Shown: positions 33,321-42,273 of the stretch, piece by piece
Layout of the letters: the number at the start of each line of letters is the position of its first letter
Numbering within the stretch: the stretch's first letter is position 1
Assembly: GCA_965276825.1 (NCBI GenBank)
Contig: OZ255630.1
Coordinates: forward strand, 3,286,001 to 3,350,000
Length of the DNA stretch: 64,000 bases
Source: G965276765 sp965276825
Lineage (GTDB): Bacteria > Actinomycetota > Acidimicrobiia > Acidimicrobiales > Palsa-688
Direction: 5' to 3'
Notes under the pieces: model-generated
The model's database searches: none
The model's input: the letters and a program-made list of their open reading frames with translations, nothing else
What the model was told of the DNA's origin: nothing
Position numbers and translations under genes: made by a program

Positions 33321-34334
33321 TCAGGTGCGGCCCTGCTCGCCGCGCTCGATCCGGGCCCGCTGGGGCACGACCACGTAGCGGGGATCGTCGGCCGACTGCT
33401 GGCCGGCGTGAAAGATCCCGAACCGGGTGCACACCGACCCGGCCACGAACGAGGCGCCGGCGGCGGCCGCGGCCACCCGACTCCGCCGTCCGGCCACCGC
33501 GGCGAGGACGGTGCCGCCGGCGTTCAACGCCTTGGCCGCCCTCAGGTACCCGGCCGCCCTGCCCTCGTGCAGCGGCTCGGCGGTGATGCCCATCGACGCC
33601 TCCATCCGCTGGGACACGGCCGCCTCGAGCACGGCCCCGCCGACGGCCAGGGCCAGCGCCGGGGCCGACTCGGCCAGCGGCGCGGCCAGCATCCCCATGC
33701 CACCCGCGGCGGCGGACGCCGAGCTGACGAACACGAACGGCAGGTGCCGGCGCGCCTCGTGCCAGCTCGGCGTGGCCGTGTCGCTGAGCAGCACGGCGGT
33801 GTAGGAGGCCAGGGCAGGGGCGAGCGTGGCCGCGACCAGGCCGGCGCCGCGCGCCCGGATGGAGCCCGGTCCGCCGACCAGGCGGCGCAGCGGGCGGGGG
33901 AGCAGTCGGCGCACCTCGGTGGCCGCAGCCAGACCGGCCAGCGGCGCGTAGCCGCTCAGGATCCACGTTCCCACGCTCATCGGCGAGGTGATCTTGGCCA
34001 CCCGCAGCATGTGGTGGAACCGTGACGGCCGGCCGAGGTCGTGGACCAGCGCGGCGAACGAGACGGTCACGGCGCCGAGCGCCGTCAGCCTCGACGTGGC
34101 CCGCAGCCGGGGGCGGCGGGTCAGGTCGGCGCCGGCCGCGAGCAACGACGAGCCGCCCGCCAGGCCGCCGAGGAACAGGTAGGCCGGGATGTCGGCCTCC
34201 CACGGCGACGCCTTGACGATCGGCCGGTTGTAGTAGGACTCGAACTCGGCGGGGGGCACCATCAGCGTCTCGCCGCGGCCGCGTCGCCGCCGGCGGCCAC
34301 CGCCGCGTGCGTCGCCGGCCTCGAGGATGGTCAC
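33321..34334 (-). CDS. NrfD-type membrane anchor subunit of formate dehydrogenase
   Basis: The protein (337 residues from GTG 34334, or 313 from ATG 34262) belongs to the NrfD/PsrC family: VKASPWEADIPAYLFLGGLAGGSSLLAAG, then about eight hydrophobic helices ending before a basic cytoplasmic tail. NrfD subunits anchor a molybdo-enzyme/ferredoxin pair in the membrane and bind quinone. GTG 34334 overlaps the fdhB stop (GTGA), which favours the longer start, although its first 25 residues are Arg/Gly-rich. It replaces the cytochrome b556 (FdnI) anchor of E. coli. It is the last gene of the fdhA-B-C operon. Confidence 0.8.
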   Translation of the reverse strand: MTILEAGDARGGGRRRRRGRGETLMVPPAEFESYYNRPIVKASPWEADIPAYLFLGGLAGGSSLLAAGADLTRRPRLRATSRLTALGAVTVSFAALVHDLGRPSRFHHMLRVAKITSPMSVGTWILSGYAPLAGLAAATEVRRLLPRPLRRLVGGPGSIRARGAGLVAATLAPALASYTAVLLSDTATPSWHEARRHLPFVFVSSASAAAGGMGMLAAPLAESAPALALAVGGAVLEAAVSQRMEASMGITAEPLHEGRAAGYLRAAKALNAGGTVLAAVAGRRSRVAAAAAGASFVAGSVCTRFGIFHAGQQSADDPRYVVVPQRARIERGEQGRT

Positions 34335-35194
34335 CGGCGCCGCCCGGCGGCGAAGGCGGCGAAGGTCCCGGCCAGCATGCCGAGAGCGGCCACCCCGGCC
34401 GTCCGCCACATCTGCGGCAGCTCCCTCGTCGTCACCACGGGGTCGGGGGGCAGCCCGTAGACCTCGGGCTCGTCGAGCAGCAGGAACATGGCCCCGCTCC
34501 CCCCGACACCGTCGTCGGGGTCGTGCCCGTAGAGCTGGGCGTGGTCGACGCCCGCCTCGACCAGGGTGGCCAGGCGCCGGTCGGCCCGCACCCGGAGGTC
34601 GTCGAGGTCGCCGAACTGGATCGACTGCGTCGGGCACGCCTGGGCGCAGGCCGGCTCCATGTCGCCCTTGAGCCGGTCGTAGCAGAGGGTGCACTTCTGG
34701 GCCAGCCCGACGGCGGCGTCGTGGTCGGGGCCGGTGCGCCGCTCGATGACCCCGTAGGGGCACGCCGGCACGCAGTAGCCGCACCCGTTGCAGATCTCGT
34801 TCTGGACCACGACGGTGGCGAACTCGGTGCGGAACAGGGCCCCGGTCGGGCAGACGTCCAGGCAGGCGGCGTGGGTGCAGTGCTTGCACACGTCGGACTC
34901 CATCAGCCACCGGAACGACGGCCTGGCCGGGTCGTCGGTGCCAGGCTGCTCGACGAAGGCGACGTGTCGCCAGGTGGACGCACCGAGGCCGACGGAGTTG
35001 TCGTACGACATCCCGGTCAGGTCGAGGCCGTCCTCGGGGACGTGGTTCCACTCCTTGCACGCCACCTCGCAGGCCTTGCAGCCGATGCAGACGCTCGTGT
35101 CGGTGAAGAAGCCCTTGCGCGCCGGGGGGGCGACGTGCCCGGCGTCGACGGCCGCGTCGATCGGCCCGAAGAAGCTGTCGGCCAGGCCGGTCAT
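34331..35194 (-). CDS. fdhB: formate dehydrogenase iron-sulfur subunit
   Basis: The 287-residue subunit passes electrons from the catalytic subunit to the membrane anchor. Four ferredoxin-type clusters are visible: CIGCKACEVACKEWN, CKHCTHAACLDVCPTGAL, CNGCGYCVPACPYGV and CTLCYDRLKGDMEPACAQACP. A C-terminal hydrophobic helix (TAGVAALGMLAGTFAAFAAG) ends in RRR, as in the HybA/FdnH type. ATG 35194 lies 4 bp after the fdhA stop. The stop overlaps the GTG of the NrfD gene. Confidence 0.93.
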   Translation of the reverse strand: MTGLADSFFGPIDAAVDAGHVAPPARKGFFTDTSVCIGCKACEVACKEWNHVPEDGLDLTGMSYDNSVGLGASTWRHVAFVEQPGTDDPARPSFRWLMESDVCKHCTHAACLDVCPTGALFRTEFATVVVQNEICNGCGYCVPACPYGVIERRTGPDHDAAVGLAQKCTLCYDRLKGDMEPACAQACPTQSIQFGDLDDLRVRADRRLATLVEAGVDHAQLYGHDPDDGVGGSGAMFLLLDEPEVYGLPPDPVVTTRELPQMWRTAGVAALGMLAGTFAAFAAGRRR

Positions 35195-35198
35195 CGCC

Positions 35199-38100
35199 TC
35201 ACTGCTCCGTTCCCGTGGTCTCGGTGATGCCCGCTCGACGCCGGTACTCCTCGAGGAAGGCGAGCAGGGCCGGACCCCGCGGCCGCCGGCCGGGCCGGAT
35301 GTCGCAGGTCGCCGCCTTGGTCTCCTGGATGTGCACGTTGGGGTCGAGGACCACCGACATCAGCTCGTTGGCCGCGTCGCCGGTGGTGAGACCGTTGGAT
35401 CCCCAGTGGTACGGCAGGCCGATCTGGTGGATCGTGCGACCCTGCGCCCTGAGGGGGCGCATCCGCTCGGTGACCATGACCCTCGCCTCGATGGCGTTGC
35501 GGGCCGAGACGATCGTCGCCCACCCGAGGTGATCGAGGCCCCGCTCGGCGGCCAACTCCGGGCTGACCTCGCAGAAGAACGCCGGCTGCAGCTCGGAGAG
35601 GTAGGGCAGGAACCGGCTCATCCCGCCCGCCGTGTGGTGCTCGGTCAGCCGGTAGGTCGTGAAGGCGTAGGGGAACACGTCGCGACCGGGGTCGTCGCCG
35701 CTCGGGTGGTACCGGTTGTCGGGCCGGGAGTGGACGCCTCGCGCCGGGTTGCGCTGCTGGCGGTGCAGCGGGTTGGCCACCGGCGACTCCTGCGGCTCGT
35801 AGTGGGTCGGCAGCGGCCCGTCGGTCAGGCCGGAGGGGGCGTAGAGCCACGCTTTGCCGTCGGTCTGCATGATGAAGGGCTGGTCGCCGGCGATGGCGTC
35901 CTCGGACTCGGCGCCTGGGGGCGGTCGGTAGTCGGGGCGCTTGTCCGGCTGGAAGTCCGGGACGTCGTGGCCGGTCCACCTGCCCTGCTCCTCGTCCCAC
36001 CACACGTACGCCTTGCGCTCGCTCCACGGCTTGCCTTCGGGGTCGGCGGACGCCCGGTTGTAGAGGATCCGCCGGTTGGCCGGCCACGCCCAGCCCCACT
36101 CGGGCGCCACCCAGCTCTGGTCCGCTCCCGGCTTGCGGCGCGCCGCCTGGTTGACGCCGTCGGCGTTCACCCCGCAGTAGATCCAGCAGCCGCACGCCGT
36201 CGATCCGTCGTCCTTCAGTGCGGTGTACGCCGGCAAGGGGTGGCCTCCGGCGTCCCAGCCGTTGACCTCGGCCAGGACGGCCTGGGCGTCGGGCTCGGCG
36301 TGGGCCCCTCCGGTGGGGTAGTCCCAGGTCAGGTCGAGGACGGGGCGGTCCATCTCGTCGGTCGAGGCGGCCAGCTTCTCGCGGATGACGCGCCCGAGGT
36401 GGAAGTAGAACCACAGGTCGCTGCGGGCGTCGCCGGCGGGCTCGATCGCCTGGTGGTGCCACTGCAGCATCCGCTGGGTGTTGGTGAAGCTGCCGCTCTT
36501 CTCGGTGTGGGCCGCGGCCGGCAGGAAGAAGACCTCGGTGCCGATGTCGGCGGTCCGCATCTCACCCGTCTCGATCTCCGGGCCGTCCTTCCACCACGTG
36601 GCGCTCTCGATCATCACCATGTCGCGCACCACCAGCCAGTCGAGGTTGGCCAGGCCGAGGCGCTGCATCTTGGCGTTGGCGCTCCCGACGGCCGGGTTCT
36701 CGCCGACCAGGAAGTACCCACCGCCGCCCTGGTCGATCTGGCGCATCACGGTGGCGTAGGTGCCGTGGTCGCCGGTGAGGCGGGGGAGGTAGTCGAAGCA
36801 GAAGTCGTTGTCCGCCGTGGCCGCGTCCCCCCACCACGCCTTGAGCAGGCTGACCGCGTAGGCGCGCATGTGACCCCAATAGCCCTGCGTGCCGGCATCC
36901 GCGGCGACGAAGTCGTCGAGGCTCTGGTGCTCGTGGGCGTGGGGCATCGGGATGTAGCCGGGCAGCAGGTTGAACAGCGTCGGGATGTCGGTGGACCCCT
37001 GGATGCTGGCGTGACCCCGGAGGGCGAGGATCCCCCCGCCGGGGCGGCCGATGTTGCCGAGGAGGGCCTGCAGGATGGCCGCGGTCCTGATGTACTGGGC
37101 GCCGACGCTGTGGTGGGTCCAGCCCACGGCGTAGGCGAACGCCGACGTCCGCTCCCGACCGGAGTTGGCCGTGAGGGCCTCGGCGACCTGCGCGAACAGG
37201 TCCTCGGGCACGCCGCACACGTCGGCGACGACGTGGGGGGTGTAGCGGGCGAAGTGCCGCTTGAGGATCTGGTACACGCAGCGGGGGTGCTGCAGCGTCG
37301 GGTCCGTGTCCGGCTCGCCGTGGATGGCCGGGCCGCCGCTGCCGTGGCTGTGGCCCTCGGCGCTCCCGTTGTCGCCGGCACCGGCCTTCTGGTCGTAGTC
37401 GGAGTCGCGCGCCCCCGCCGCCGGCGACTCCTCGACGCCCTGGTACTGCCACGACGACGTGTCGTAGGAGCGGGATTCGGGGTCGAACCCGGAGAAGACC
37501 CCGTCGAGGTCCTCGCTGTCGATGTACTGCTCGCTGATGATGGTGCTGGCGTTGGTGTAGGCGCGGACGTAGTCACGGAAGTCGGTGCCGGTCTCGAGGA
37601 CGTGGTTGATCAGGCCCCCGAGGAAGGCGATGTCGGAGCCGACCCGGATCGGGACGTGCAGGTCGGCGACCGCGCTGGTGCGGGTGAACCGGGGGTCGAC
37701 GTGGATGATCTTGGCGCCACGCGCCTTGGCCTCCATCACCCACTGGAACCCGACGGGGTGGGCCTCCGCCATGTTGGATCCCTGGATGACGATGCAGTCA
37801 GCGTTGGCGAGGTCCTGCTGGAAGGTGGTGGCCCCTCCACGACCGAACGATGTCCCCAGACCGGGAACGGTGGAGGAGTGTCATATGCGGGCCTGGTTCT
37901 CGACCTGGATGGCGCCGAGGGCCGTGTACAGCTTCTTCATGAGGTAGTTCTCCTCGTTGTCGAGGGTCGCTCCTCCGAGGCTGGCCAGGCCCATGGTCCT
38001 GCGGGTCCGCGTGCCGTCCTGCTCCCATTCCCAGCTCTCCCGGCGGGACTGGATCACCCGGTCGGCGATCATGTCCATGGCCACGTCGAGGTCGAGCGAC

Positions 38101-38447
38101 TCCCACTGGGTGCCGTGCGGGCGCCGGTACCTGACCCGGTGCTCCCGACCCGGGCCCGTCACCAGCTGCTTGCTGGCCGAGCCCTTGGGGCAGAGGTGGC
38201 CTCGCGACACCGGCGAATCGGGGTCGCCCTCGATCTGGGAGATGGCCCCGTCCTTGACGTAGACCTTCTGGCCGCAGCCCACCGCGCAGTACGGGCAGAC
38301 GCTGGTGACCACCTTGTCCGCCTCGGCCGTGCGGGGCTGGCGCGAGCGGCTGGCGGCCGACTCGGCCGCGGTGCCCCGCCCCAGACGATCGGTGGAGGTC
38401 AGCTGCTGGTAGACCGGCCAGCTGTCCAGGAGCCTGCGGATGACCAC
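35199..38447 (-). CDS. fdhA: selenocysteine-containing formate dehydrogenase catalytic subunit (UGA at 37881-37883 read as Sec)
   Basis: The gene encodes 1082 residues if the in-frame TGA is read as selenocysteine 189. The N-terminal 188 residues carry the [4Fe-4S] motif CPYCAVGCGQ (Cys51, 54, 58) and LCPKGSAS (Cys86), then end VENQARI before UGA. Translation resumes HSSTVPGLGTSFGRGGATTFQQ, exactly the context of formate dehydrogenases, where Sec or Cys ligates molybdenum or tungsten. The rest has molybdopterin-binding segments (IQGSNMAEAHPVGFQWV, VGWTHHSVGAQYIRTAAILQALLGNIGRPGGGILALRG) and a C-terminal domain (LPYHWGSNGLTTGDAANELM). No Tat signal is seen. fdhB follows after 4 bp. Treated naively it would be called two genes or a pseudogene. 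Confidence 0.95.
37852..37883 (-). promoter_or_regulatory. Sec codon and bacterial SECIS hairpin in fdhA
   Basis: The mRNA reads UGA (37883-37881), 18 nt, then loop GGUCU (37862-37858). The loop is closed by GUUCCC (37868-37863) paired with GGGGAC (37857-37852), a 6-bp stem including one U·G pair. A GGUCU apical loop 18 nt from the UGA matches my memory of the E. coli fdhF SECIS, which SelB recognises. The outer part (CCUCCAC near the UGA, GUGGAGGGG further 3') could pair to lengthen the stem. Confidence 0.85.
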
Positions 38448-38496
38448 GAGGCGACGTTACCCACACCGGTGACGAGACACACAAACCACCACGGTC

Positions 38497-38607
38497 CTAC
38501 TTGGTGAGGGTGTAGCCGGCGGCCAGGTCGAGGGCCACGGCCACGGTCAGGTGCACGAGCCAGGCACCGACGAGGAGGTGGACCAGGCCGAGCAGCCGCT
38601 CGCCCAC
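38497..38607 (-). CDS. possible single-helix membrane microprotein upstream of fdhA
   Basis: From GTG 38607 a 36-residue frame encodes VGERLLGLVHLLVGAWLVHLTVAVALDLAAGYTLTK, which has one amphipathic-to-hydrophobic helix and ends 49 bp before the fdhA start on the same strand. Length and position would suit a small subunit, but the frame is open further upstream without a better start and no ribosome binding site is clear. The rest of 38448-38773 holds no other recognisable gene; promoters for fdhA and the acyl-CoA dehydrogenase gene are probably here. Confidence 0.25.
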   Translation of the reverse strand: MGERLLGLVHLLVGAWLVHLTVAVALDLAAGYTLTK

Positions 38608-38773
38608 CTTCAGGCTGAGGCTGGCTGAAGGCCGCGGACATGCGGCCGGCTGCACCGGCTCGCGACGCGTCGGAACCCGGCGTCGGCCCACCCCTCCGGA
38701 CCGAGGCGCTCCTCGGACTTCGAGCCTAGAGTCGAGCGAATCGCGAGAGCTTCCGCTGCGACCTGACCGGCAG

Positions 38774-39997
38774 GTGACCGACATGACCCAGAGCACGCTT
38801 CCCGCCCTCAGCGAGGAGTTCCTCACCGACGGCTACGCCGCCCCGTGGGCGCTCACCGACGAGCACCGGCAGTGGCAGAAGTCGGTGCGGGCCTTCGTGG
38901 AGTCCGCGGTCGCACCGGGCGCGGCCGAGCGCAGCGTCGAGGCGCGCTTCGACGCCGACCTCGTCGCCGAGATCGGGAAGCTCGGCGCCTTCGGGCTGCT
39001 CGCCCCCGAGGAGCTCGGCGGGGAGGGTGCCGACCTGCGCACCCTCTGCCTGGCCGCCGAGGAGGTCGCCACCGTCGACTCGTCCCTCGCGGTCACGGTG
39101 CACGTCCAGGCCATCAGCGTGGCCCTGCTCGCCCACTTGGCCGCCGACCGGCCCGAGCTGCTGCGCGACGTGCTGCCCGCGGCGTGCTCCGGCGAGACGT
39201 TCATCTCCTTCGGGCTCACCGAACCTTCGGGCGGGTCCGACGCCGGCAACATCGCCACCAGGGCCAGGCGCGACGGCGACGACTGGGTGATCGACGGGGC
39301 CAAGCAATTCATCACCAACTCCGGCACGCCGTTCTCCAGGTACGTGATCCTCTTTGCCGCCACCGGGGAGCCGGCCGGCAGGCGATCGCCGGTGTCCGCG
39401 TTCCTGGTGCCCCTCGACGCCCCCGGCGTCACCGTCGGACCGCTCTACCCCAAGATGGGCTGGCGCTCGTCCGACACCCACCCGTTGTACTTCGACGACG
39501 TGCGGGTCCCGGCGTCGGCGCTCCTCGGCGTCGAGGGCCGCGGCTACCGCGAGGCCCTCGCCTTCCTCACCTGGGCCCGCTTCCCCATCGCGGCCATGAG
39601 CACCGGCCTGGCCAGGGGCTGCCTGACCGACACGCTGCGCTTCGTCAACGAGCGGGAGAGCTTCGGCCAGCCGCTCGGCAGCCACCAGTCGGTCGCCTTC
39701 CAGATCGCCGACATCGCCGTGCTGGCCTCCACCGCCAGGGTCATGACCTACGACGGCGCCTGGAAGTACGACAACGGGATGCCCATCGAGCGGGAGGCGG
39801 CGACGGCCAAGCTGCTCGCTTCCGAGGCGGCCAACAAGGCGGCCTACCTCGCTACCGGCCTGCAGGGCGGGTACGGGTTCATGGCCGACGGCGCAGCCAC
39901 CCGCCACTACATGGACGCCAGGATCCTCACCATCGGCGAGGGCACCTCCGAGGTCCAGCGCATGCTGATCGCGCGGGGGCTCGGCCTGTCGGTCTGA
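38774..39997 (+). CDS. acyl-CoA dehydrogenase
   Basis: The 407-residue flavoprotein has all family blocks: FGLTEPSGGSDAGNIATRARRDGDDWVIDGAKQFITNSG (FAD and substrate binding) and the tail IGEGTSEVQRMLIARGLGL. It dehydrogenates an acyl-CoA and reduces ETF. It starts at GTG 38774 or ATG 38783 and is divergent from the formate dehydrogenase operon. The aquaporin gene begins 2 bp after its stop, so the two are probably cotranscribed, an odd pair whose physiological link is not clear. Chain-length specificity cannot be told. Confidence 0.88.
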   Translation: MTDMTQSTLPALSEEFLTDGYAAPWALTDEHRQWQKSVRAFVESAVAPGAAERSVEARFDADLVAEIGKLGAFGLLAPEELGGEGADLRTLCLAAEEVATVDSSLAVTVHVQAISVALLAHLAADRPELLRDVLPAACSGETFISFGLTEPSGGSDAGNIATRARRDGDDWVIDGAKQFITNSGTPFSRYVILFAATGEPAGRRSPVSAFLVPLDAPGVTVGPLYPKMGWRSSDTHPLYFDDVRVPASALLGVEGRGYREALAFLTWARFPIAAMSTGLARGCLTDTLRFVNERESFGQPLGSHQSVAFQIADIAVLASTARVMTYDGAWKYDNGMPIEREAATAKLLASEAANKAAYLATGLQGGYGFMADGAATRHYMDARILTIGEGTSEVQRMLIARGLGLSV

Positions 39998-39999
39998 CG

Positions 40000-40788
40000 G
40001 TGCCGCCCCTCGAGAACCACACGCTCGACACGCCGTGGACCCGCGACTTCCACGACCTCCGCTACGAGTGGAGGCGGCTCTTTGCCGAGCTGCTCGGGAC
40101 CTTCCTGCTCGTCGTGGTGGCAGCCGGCGCCGGCGTGGTCGACGCCAGGAGCCACGGCCAGGTCCCCCTCGACGCCCAGGTCGTGGCACCTGCGCTGATG
40201 GTCATGGCCGTCATCTACTTCATGGGCACGGTGAGCGGCGCCCACCTCAACCCGGCGGTGACGATCGCCTTCGCGCTGCGCAGGAACTTCCCCTGGAAGC
40301 GGGTGCCCGGCTACCTGGCCGCCGAGCTGGCCGGCGGTGTGCTCGCCGCCGGGTTCCTGCGCCTCGCGTTCTCCGACGTCGGCCACCTGGGCGCCAGCAC
40401 CCCCGGAGCCGGGGTGAGCGCCGGAACGACCGTGCTCATGGAGGTCGTGCTCACCGCCGGCCTGGTCAGCGTGATCCTCGGCACGGCGTCGGGGGCGCGC
40501 AACGTCGGGACCAACGCGGCCATCGCCGTCGCCGGTTACATCGCCCTCGCCGGCCTGTGGGCCGCGCCGATCAGCGGGGCGTCGATGAACCCGGCCCGCT
40601 CGCTCGGCCCCGCGCTCGTCGGCGGCCACTGGACCGACTGGTGGGCCTACGTCGCCGGTCCGGTCGCCGGCGCGGTGATCGCCGTCGGCATCGCCTGGAT
40701 CCTCCGGGGGGCGCCCTCGCCGGCAGGCAGCCAGGCGGCGCAGGGAACCGAGCCCGCTCCGGTTTCCGGCTCGCCGGGCTCGGCCTGA
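40000..40788 (+). CDS. MIP-family aquaporin/glycerol channel
   Basis: The 262-residue protein has six transmembrane helices and both pore motifs: SGAHLNPAVTIAF and SGASMNPARSLGPAL. Their NPA Asn residues form the central constriction. Members conduct water or small neutral solutes. The second-half Arg of the selectivity filter is present (NPAR). GTG 40000 starts 2 bp after the acyl-CoA dehydrogenase stop. The Pro/Ala-rich tail after helix six is cytoplasmic. Substrate (water or glycerol) is uncertain. Confidence 0.88.
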   Translation: MPPLENHTLDTPWTRDFHDLRYEWRRLFAELLGTFLLVVVAAGAGVVDARSHGQVPLDAQVVAPALMVMAVIYFMGTVSGAHLNPAVTIAFALRRNFPWKRVPGYLAAELAGGVLAAGFLRLAFSDVGHLGASTPGAGVSAGTTVLMEVVLTAGLVSVILGTASGARNVGTNAAIAVAGYIALAGLWAAPISGASMNPARSLGPALVGGHWTDWWAYVAGPVAGAVIAVGIAWILRGAPSPAGSQAAQGTEPAPVSGSPGSA

Positions 40789-40893
40789 TCCCGCCCTCGG
40801 CTACCGAACCGCCGCCGGTCTCGGCCTCGCCGTCGCCATGCCTACCTGACGGGCGCGGCGAGCTTCGTCCCGGTTCGGGACCGCAGCGGGACC

Positions 40894-42123
40894 TCACACC
40901 TCTTCCGGCGTGCCGCGGAGGCGGACCGAGTCGGGGGACAGGTCGGCGACCGTGGTGGCCCCGAGCAGCGCCATCGTGTTGCGCACCTCGGACCCGAGCA
41001 GGTCGGCGGCCCTCTGCACACCGCGCTCGCCGCCGGCCATCAGCCCGTAGAGGTAGGCCCGGCCGACCAGGCAGGCCCGGGCACCCAGCGCGACCGCCGC
41101 GACCACGTCGGCGCCCGAGAGGATCCCGCCGTCGAGGTAGACCTCGGCGCTGTCGCCCACCGCGTCGAGCACGCGGGGCAGCACCTCGAGGGGGACCGGT
41201 GAGCGGTCGAGTTGGCGGCCGCCGTGGTTGGAGACGACCACGGCGTCGGCGCCGGCCCCGACCACCGCCTTGGCGTCGGCGTCGCGCTGGATGCCCTTGA
41301 CCACCAGCGGGCCGTCCCACTCCTGGCGGAGCCACTCGACGTCCGCGAGGGTCGCGGCCGGGTCGAACATGCGGGTGATCAGGTCGGCGACGGTCCCCTC
41401 GGAGCGGCGCAGCGACGCGAACTCGAGCGGCTGGGTGGTGAGCAGATCCCACCACCACGCCGGCCGGGTGGCCCCGTCGACAAAGGTCCGCAGCGTCAGC
41501 GACGGCGGGATGGTGAGCCCGTTGCGCACGTCGCGCAATCGGGGCCCGGCGACGGGGGTGTCGACGGTGAGGACCAGGGCCTCGTATCCCGCCGCCCTGG
41601 CCCGGGCGAGAAGGTCGCGGCTCGCGCCCCGGTCGCGCCACAGGTAGAGCTGGAACCACAGTCGAGCTGCGGGCACCGCCGCGGTCAGACGCTCGATGGA
41701 CGTGGTGCCCATGGTGGAGAGGGCGTAGGGGATGCCGATCCGGGCGGCGACGCGGGCGACCGCCGGCTCGCCCTCGGTGTGCATCATCCGGGTGAAACCC
41801 GTCGGTGCGAAGACGAAGGGCAGCTCCGAGCGCCGCCCGAGGATCGCCGTCGAGGGGTCGACTGCGGAGACGTCGCGGAGCACCGTCGGAAGGAACTCGA
41901 CCCGAGCGAACGAATCGCGCATCCGGGCCAGGGTGCGCTCGTCGCCCGCGGCGCCGTCGGTGTAGTCCCAGACCGCACGCGGGGCGCGCCGACGCGCCGC
42001 GGTGCGCAGGTCGGTGATCGACGCCACCGACGCCAGCCGCCTCGAGGTCGGGTCGACGGCCGGGCGCCGGGGCCGCAGCAGCGGCGAGAGGTCGGACCAT
42101 CTGGGGACCTGGCGGGCGGTCAC
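40894..42123 (-). CDS. FMN-dependent alpha-hydroxyacid oxidase/dehydrogenase
   Basis: The 409-residue protein belongs to the L-lactate dehydrogenase (LldD)/glycolate oxidase family, with an (alpha/beta)8 barrel binding FMN. Visible parts are VWDYTDGAAGDERTL, FVFAPTGFTRMMHTEGE, LVVKGIQRDADAKAVVGAGADAVVVSNHGGRQLD (catalytic His and substrate Arg in SNHGGRQ) and YLDGGILSGADVVAAVALGARACLVGRAYLYGL. It oxidises a 2-hydroxy acid to the 2-keto acid, with electrons to quinone or O2. GTG 42123 is the start. It is monocistronic and divergent from the helicase gene. Confidence 0.88.
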   Translation of the reverse strand: MTARQVPRWSDLSPLLRPRRPAVDPTSRRLASVASITDLRTAARRRAPRAVWDYTDGAAGDERTLARMRDSFARVEFLPTVLRDVSAVDPSTAILGRRSELPFVFAPTGFTRMMHTEGEPAVARVAARIGIPYALSTMGTTSIERLTAAVPAARLWFQLYLWRDRGASRDLLARARAAGYEALVLTVDTPVAGPRLRDVRNGLTIPPSLTLRTFVDGATRPAWWWDLLTTQPLEFASLRRSEGTVADLITRMFDPAATLADVEWLRQEWDGPLVVKGIQRDADAKAVVGAGADAVVVSNHGGRQLDRSPVPLEVLPRVLDAVGDSAEVYLDGGILSGADVVAAVALGARACLVGRAYLYGLMAGGERGVQRAADLLGSEVRNTMALLGATTVADLSPDSVRLRGTPEEV

Positions 42124-42273
42124 GGTGGGTTCCTACCCCGCTCCCGGCGGCGCCGCCCTCTATGCTGGTCTTTTGGGCGATGGTGCCGCCACGAGAGTGG
42201 TCCGGGTACCGGGTGCGTGTCGGGTGTCCGATTCGCGTCGCCCGCCCCCCGAACCGAGGATCTCACCCCGTCC

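Noticed and set aside
37881..37883. Nonsense mutation making fdhA a pseudogene
   Set aside because: Both sides align as one enzyme, the stop is TGA at the known Sec position, a SECIS hairpin follows and all sel genes are adjacent.
34788..38507. Plus-strand open frame of 1239 codons
   Set aside because: It lies antisense to fdhA and fdhB. The absence of stops is a by-product of GC-rich codon use in the real genes.
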